Source: G963662655 sp963666875
Lineage (GTDB): Bacteria; Cloacimonadota; Cloacimonadia; Cloacimonadales; JAIOQZ01
Assembly (NCBI GenBank): GCA_963666875.2
Contig: CAXXPU010000008.1
Location: 46,178-110,177 of the forward strand
Length of the DNA stretch: 64,000 bases
Direction: 5' to 3'
This document shows positions 60,425 through 64,000 of the stretch, piece by piece (the stretch's first letter is position 1; the number at the start of each line of letters is the position of its first letter). The position numbers and the translations under genes are program-made. The notes below the pieces were generated by a model. The model worked only from the letters and a program-made list of their open reading frames with translations, was not told where the DNA came from and did no database searches.

Positions 60425-61591
60425 ATGAGAATCACGGTGAAGAAATTCGGCGGAACCTCGGTCGGAACAATCGAGCGAATCCAGCATGTCGCAAAATTGA
60501 TCGCCGATGATTACGAGATCAATCCCCATACCGTCGTGGTCGTCTCTGCGATGGGGCACACGACCGACGAGCTTCTCAAGCTAGCCTACCAGATATCGGA
60601 CAGACCCTCCGAACGTGAAATGGATATGCTTCTCACCGCCGGAGAACGCATCAGCATGTCGCTCCTATCCATTGCCCTGCACAAACACGGCATCGATTCG
60701 ATATCCTTTACCGGCTCGCAGAGCGGCATCATCACCGATACCCATCACGGAAACGCACGCATTCTCAACGTCAGCGCCTATCGACTCTGGGACGAGCTCG
60801 AGAAGAAGAAAGTCGTCATCGTCGCCGGCTTCCAGGGTGTCAGCCAGTTCAAAGAGGTCACCACACTCGGTCGCGGCGGATCGGACACCACTGCCGTAGC
60901 GCTCGCGTGCTATCTGGACGCCGCTTCCTGCGAAATTTACACGGATGTACCCGGCATCTTCACCGCCGATCCCAATCGTGTTCCGAACGCGAGAAAGATC
61001 GACGAGGTGGATTTCGAGACGGCGCTGGCTCTGGCATACAACGGCTGTTCGGTGATCCATCCGAGAGCCGTCGAATATGCAATGAATTTCAACAAAGCCA
61101 TCGAGATCAAATCTTCGATGACCAACGAACCGGGAACGCTGATAAAAAAGGACTGCCTGATGGAAGAGAAAAAAATCACGGCGATCACGACACGCAATTC
61201 ATTATGTTACTTGCGGTTGAATATGAACACAAATTCATGTGCGTCCTTCATGGAAGAACTCGACGACGAAGGAATCGATATTTTTCACTATGCAATTGAG
61301 GATTCCCGCATTATACTATTATACGTTGAAAAGGGATGTGTTTCTCGAATTCTTGCGAAGGCTGAGCAGTACGGAATCGAAACGCAGATTAGAAAAGGTG
61401 TCTCAGCTGTAACGATGGCCGGCAGACATATATGGAACGACATGAAACTGGTCGGTCACATCGTTGAAGAAATGGATCGAGTGGGCGATTACAGTATAGC
61501 ACACTCGTATCGCAGTATTACCGTCTTCTTGCGAGAAGAGGATGTAGAGGAATTGGCAGCGCGACTGCACAAGAAATTTCTGGAAGGATAG
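60425..61591 (+). CDS. lysC: Aspartate kinase
   Basis: 388 residues from ATG 60425; the longer frame to 60236 overlaps the TPR gene. 'VKKFGGTSVG' (5-14), 'LLTAGERISMSLLS', 'FQGVSQFKEVTTLGRGGSDTTAVALA' and 'IYTDVPGIFTADPN' are the aspartokinase core. C-terminal ACT domains (from about 265) carry 'MNTNSCASFMEELDDEGIDI', likely allosteric. It starts the aspartate family; dapA is at 19271. Which end-product inhibits it cannot be read from sequence. Confidence 0.95.
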   Translation: MRITVKKFGGTSVGTIERIQHVAKLIADDYEINPHTVVVVSAMGHTTDELLKLAYQISDRPSEREMDMLLTAGERISMSLLSIALHKHGIDSISFTGSQSGIITDTHHGNARILNVSAYRLWDELEKKKVVIVAGFQGVSQFKEVTTLGRGGSDTTAVALACYLDAASCEIYTDVPGIFTADPNRVPNARKIDEVDFETALALAYNGCSVIHPRAVEYAMNFNKAIEIKSSMTNEPGTLIKKDCLMEEKKITAITTRNSLCYLRLNMNTNSCASFMEELDDEGIDIFHYAIEDSRIILLYVEKGCVSRILAKAEQYGIETQIRKGVSAVTMAGRHIWNDMKLVGHIVEEMDRVGDYSIAHSYRSITVFLREEDVEELAARLHKKFLEG

Positions 61592-61597
61592 ATATAG

Positions 61598-61972
61598 ATG
61601 GATCAGAACGCGACAGTGATGCTTGTCGAAGATGATGCGACTCTGGCCGATCTCGCGAAAGAGATGCTGGGGATGTTTGACATTGAAGTATTGATTGCGG
61701 AATCGATGGAAACGGCGATCGAAGTTTATTCGGAACGGAACGAGGATGTACGCCTGGTGATCTTCGATATGAATCTGGAGAAAGCCACCGGCATCGAGGT
61801 ATTTGAAGCGCTCAAGGATATTGACAACGATTTCATATCCATCCTCGCCTCCGGCATGATCACCGACATGGATATCAAGAAATATAAAGATATGGGATTC
61901 CATGAAATCATAAAAAAACCGTACAGCTTCAAGAATCTGAAGGAAATCATCTCCGGCTATCTGGATCAATAG
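61598..61972 (+). CDS. Stand-alone response-regulator receiver protein
   Basis: 124 residues, a single receiver domain: acidic pair 'LVEDDATL', phosphoacceptor Asp in 'VRLVIFDMNLEKATG', 'LASGMITD' (Ser for the conserved Thr) and Lys in 'IIKKPYSF'. No output domain. It lies 6 nt after lysC. A CheY-like relay role is likely. The orphan histidine kinase at 2762-3889 is far away, and no link is implied. Confidence 0.92.
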   Translation: MDQNATVMLVEDDATLADLAKEMLGMFDIEVLIAESMETAIEVYSERNEDVRLVIFDMNLEKATGIEVFEALKDIDNDFISILASGMITDMDIKKYKDMGFHEIIKKPYSFKNLKEIISGYLDQ

Positions 61973-62430
61973 CAAATACGAGTTACAGCACGCATTTCTC
62001 TCATACAGTTCGTGGCGTGAGCAGTGGGTATTTTTTTGTTCTGTTGCAACTTGGTGAGTAGATATGGCATCGTCAGTCCTGTAAGGACGATAGATTTTTT
62101 TGCCCGGTACGTAAGTGCCGGGGTTTGATTATGGGATTGAGAAAAAGTTCCTAAGGGGCGACAGTTGGTTAGTTGAATAATCTGCCTGTCGAACCTACAA
62201 CGCTTTCCTTCGTATCGATCTATGTTACTGGCACTTACGCACCAGTCTAATCTATTCCATCTCCACGGGATTACATGCTGCACCCACTCGATTTGCAAAT
62301 GAGCCATTTTTACGACCGTAAATCCAGACCATCATTTTGTAAACAGCAGCGGGGAAATCATTCTTTTCTTGACGAATTGCGCTGAAAACAGCCATCATAC
62401 TTCTAAGCATCACCACGATGGGATGGCGGG
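61973..62430. repeat. Intergenic region with hairpin repeats, no gene
   Basis: A 458-nt spacer. 62071-62093 'cagtcctgtaaggacgatag' is a hairpin (GTCCTGTAAGGAC), and 62104-62122 'cccggtacgtaagtgccgggg' is another, both followed by T-rich tracts, so each could terminate transcription of the upstream gene. Hairpins of this kind commonly flank RAYT or IS200-type elements. The remaining sequence (62130-62400) shows no open frame with a ribosome-binding site and may be the relic of an insertion. Confidence 0.6.
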
Positions 62431-63597
62431 ATGAAACGAAGGCTTTTCAAGAAGTTCAACCGGCTGCTGATCAGAGTATTCCACGACAAGGAAATACCGC
62501 GGTATTTCATGTGGATCATCGTATCCATAATCCTGCTCGTGTTTATCAGTGCAGTCCTGTTCCAGATCCTGGAGAGATACGGAGAATCGCCGGTCAATTC
62601 GATCAGATCCTTCATGGATGCGATCTGGTGGGCGATCGTAACCATCACCACAGTCGGCTACGGCGACGTCGTACCAACGACATTCCCCGGCAGAATTCTG
62701 GGTATCGCATTGATCTTCGTCGGCTTTACACTCTTCTCGCTGCTGACGGGTCTTATCGCATCCCTTATGGTGGAAGACAAACTGAAAGGAGCGCGTGGCG
62801 TGAAACCTATCAAAGAGCGTGGTCATATCATGGTCTGCGGCTGGAACGAGACCGCCGCAGCGATGCTTTCCGCATTCTCGGAGCGGAATATCGACGACAC
62901 AATCGTGTTGATCGGCGAGTTCAAACCTGAGTTCTTCTCCGAACAGGAGGCGAAATATCCGAACCTGGTGCTGAAATTCGTGCGTGGCGATTATTCGCAG
63001 AAGGAGATTCTCGAACGCGCCAACATCGCTAAAGCGCAGCATGTCATCGTGATCGCGGACGAAAATCTGCCGCGTCAGACCGCTGACGATCGCTCTGTCA
63101 TCGCTGCGAACGCCATACGGTTCTGCGCGCCGTCTGTTCCGCTCACCATCCAGCTTCTCAACGCCATGAACAAAGGTCACCTCGATACCGCGAGAGTCGA
63201 TAACATCGTCTCCTTCGACGAGATGGGCGGCTACATGCTCGCCAGCAACATCATCAGCAAGCATACCCTGAACCTCTACAACAATCTTCTGCACCATCCC
63301 GAGAAAAAGTGCCAGGCGCTGCATATCCCGCAGCAGTTCGTCGGCAGAAAATACCACGAGGTGGTGTTGCATTTCTACGAAGAACGCGGCGTGATCCTTA
63401 TTGGTATCCTGAACGAGCGCCCACAGCTTGACATCGAGGACATCTTCTCCGCAGACTCCTCCCCCATCGACGCTTTCATCAAACAGGCGCTGGAGCAGTC
63501 GCAAAGCAAAATCCCCGATCAGCGATTCACCATCCACATCAACCCGGAGAAATCCTACCTGATCCAGGAACGCGATCAGGCGCTGGTCATAGATTAG
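62431..63597 (+). CDS. Potassium channel with RCK (TrkA-N) domain
   Basis: 388 residues. Two transmembrane helices (about 27-46 and 92-112) surround the pore helix and selectivity filter TVGYGD (74-79). The cytoplasmic Rossmann RCK domain begins at 'HIMVCGWNETAAAMLSAF' and ends 'FVRGDYSQKEILERA', followed by a TrkA-C-like region. This is the MthK/GsuK-type two-helix channel layout. The 'GWNETA' loop replaces a strict GxGxxG, so NAD binding is uncertain. The next gene encodes a cNMP-binding protein 8 nt away. Confidence 0.95.
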   Translation: MKRRLFKKFNRLLIRVFHDKEIPRYFMWIIVSIILLVFISAVLFQILERYGESPVNSIRSFMDAIWWAIVTITTVGYGDVVPTTFPGRILGIALIFVGFTLFSLLTGLIASLMVEDKLKGARGVKPIKERGHIMVCGWNETAAAMLSAFSERNIDDTIVLIGEFKPEFFSEQEAKYPNLVLKFVRGDYSQKEILERANIAKAQHVIVIADENLPRQTADDRSVIAANAIRFCAPSVPLTIQLLNAMNKGHLDTARVDNIVSFDEMGGYMLASNIISKHTLNLYNNLLHHPEKKCQALHIPQQFVGRKYHEVVLHFYEERGVILIGILNERPQLDIEDIFSADSSPIDAFIKQALEQSQSKIPDQRFTIHINPEKSYLIQERDQALVID

Positions 63598-63605
63598 GAG
63601 CCGTC

Positions 63606-64000
63606 ATGGAAGAACGCAAAGACCAAATCGATATCGATCACAGCTCGCTGGGCGACTTCCAGACGTTCAAGGGATTGACCGAAAATCAGATCGAAGCGAT
63701 CGCCACGTACCTGGTTCCGGTCTTCTACAACAAGGGCGAATCGATCATCCGGGAAAACAGCAGCGGCGACTCACTCTACATCCTCTACAAGGGTCGGGTC
63801 GATATCACCCGCACGCTGACCATGCAGATTCAGGGACTCAACACCGAAGAGAAGAAACTCACCTCGCTTTCGGAAACGGATAAGGCGGCCTTCGGTGAAA
63901 ATGGACTGGTCGGCGCCGGAAAACGCACCGCAAACGTCATCGCCGCAACCGACTGCATCATGTACCGACTCTCCAGCGAATCGTTCAAGAAGATCGTCGA
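63606..64000 (+). CDS. cNMP-binding domain protein, 3' end beyond window
   Basis: The ATG at 63606, with AGGAG 5-8 nt upstream, opens a frame that runs to the window edge, 131 codons visible. The cyclic-nucleotide-binding fold is clear: 'FKGLTENQIEAIATYLVPV', 'YNKGESIIRENSSGDSLYIL', 'GRVDITRTL' and 'AAFGENGLVGAGKRTANVIA', matching the phosphate-binding cassette region (FGE...R.A). It starts 8 nt after the K+ channel, which suggests a functional link. The complete domain set is unknown because the gene is cut. Confidence 0.85.
   Translation, partial: MEERKDQIDIDHSSLGDFQTFKGLTENQIEAIATYLVPVFYNKGESIIRENSSGDSLYILYKGRVDITRTLTMQIQGLNTEEKKLTSLSETDKAAFGENGLVGAGKRTANVIAATDCIMYRLSSESFKKIV

Overview
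The window is a continuous, densely coded stretch of a Gram-negative bacterial chromosome, mostly mid-to-high GC. It most resembles an uncultured member of the FCB group (Cloacimonadota, Marinimicrobia, Zixibacteria and relatives). The evidence is: several secreted proteins ending in the 'YPNPFNPET' C-terminal domain; a PorX-type receiver-PglZ regulator; a bacterial geranylgeranylglyceryl phosphate synthase; MlaE and RseP, which imply an outer membrane; and a DUF6029-like beta-barrel. The species cannot be named from the sequence alone. No rRNA, tRNA, CRISPR array or prophage was seen.

Layout. 1-8.3 kb: a PEGA-domain secreted protein, an unknown two-gene unit on the plus strand, then a minus-strand operon (GGGP synthase, CpsB-type PHP phosphatase, SDR epimerase, methyltransferase, MoxR, PAS histidine kinase, small membrane protein). 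8.3-9.7 kb: a REP-associated (RAYT) transposase between inverted REP-like repeats, and a GNAT acetyltransferase. 9.7-26 kb: minus-strand housekeeping genes (valS, Nudix, ribD, queC, cupin, NFACT/RqcH, dapA, trmL, thiB-like, mlaE, dnaB, UDG4, rpoZ, gmk, gcvH), interrupted at 13.3-14.9 kb by an AT-rich insert with two membrane proteins. 26-38 kb: a secretion and redox region with three cargo-type proteins (two carrying a CxxC thioredoxin-like domain), a beta-barrel, a TlpA-like thioredoxin, a frameshifted thioredoxin-fold lipoprotein and DsbD. 38-45.5 kb: a four-gene glycogen cluster (debranching enzyme, GT4 synthase, GH57, phosphorylase). 45.5-54.4 kb: another cargo protein, PHP, YhaM-like nuclease, YycJ-like MBL, rseP, tgt, panB and an unknown coiled protein. 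54.4-64 kb: porX, znuB-like permease, a cNMP-binding diguanylate cyclase, GAF-HD-GYP, TPR, aspartokinase, a receiver protein, a K+ channel and a partial cNMP-binding protein.

How the genes fit together. DsbD, the TlpA-like protein and the secreted CxxC proteins look like one electron-relay pathway to extracytoplasmic thioredoxin-fold proteins, with PorX as a possible regulator of the secretion route. The glycogen cluster is self-contained. The diguanylate cyclase and HD-GYP genes form a c-di-GMP make/break pair. queC and tgt belong to 7-deazaguanine tRNA modification, with trmL as a further tRNA-modification gene.

Between genes the sequence is unusually rich in short palindromic repeats of at least six families. 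Many of them sit directly on stop codons. They are the most distinctive non-coding signal here.
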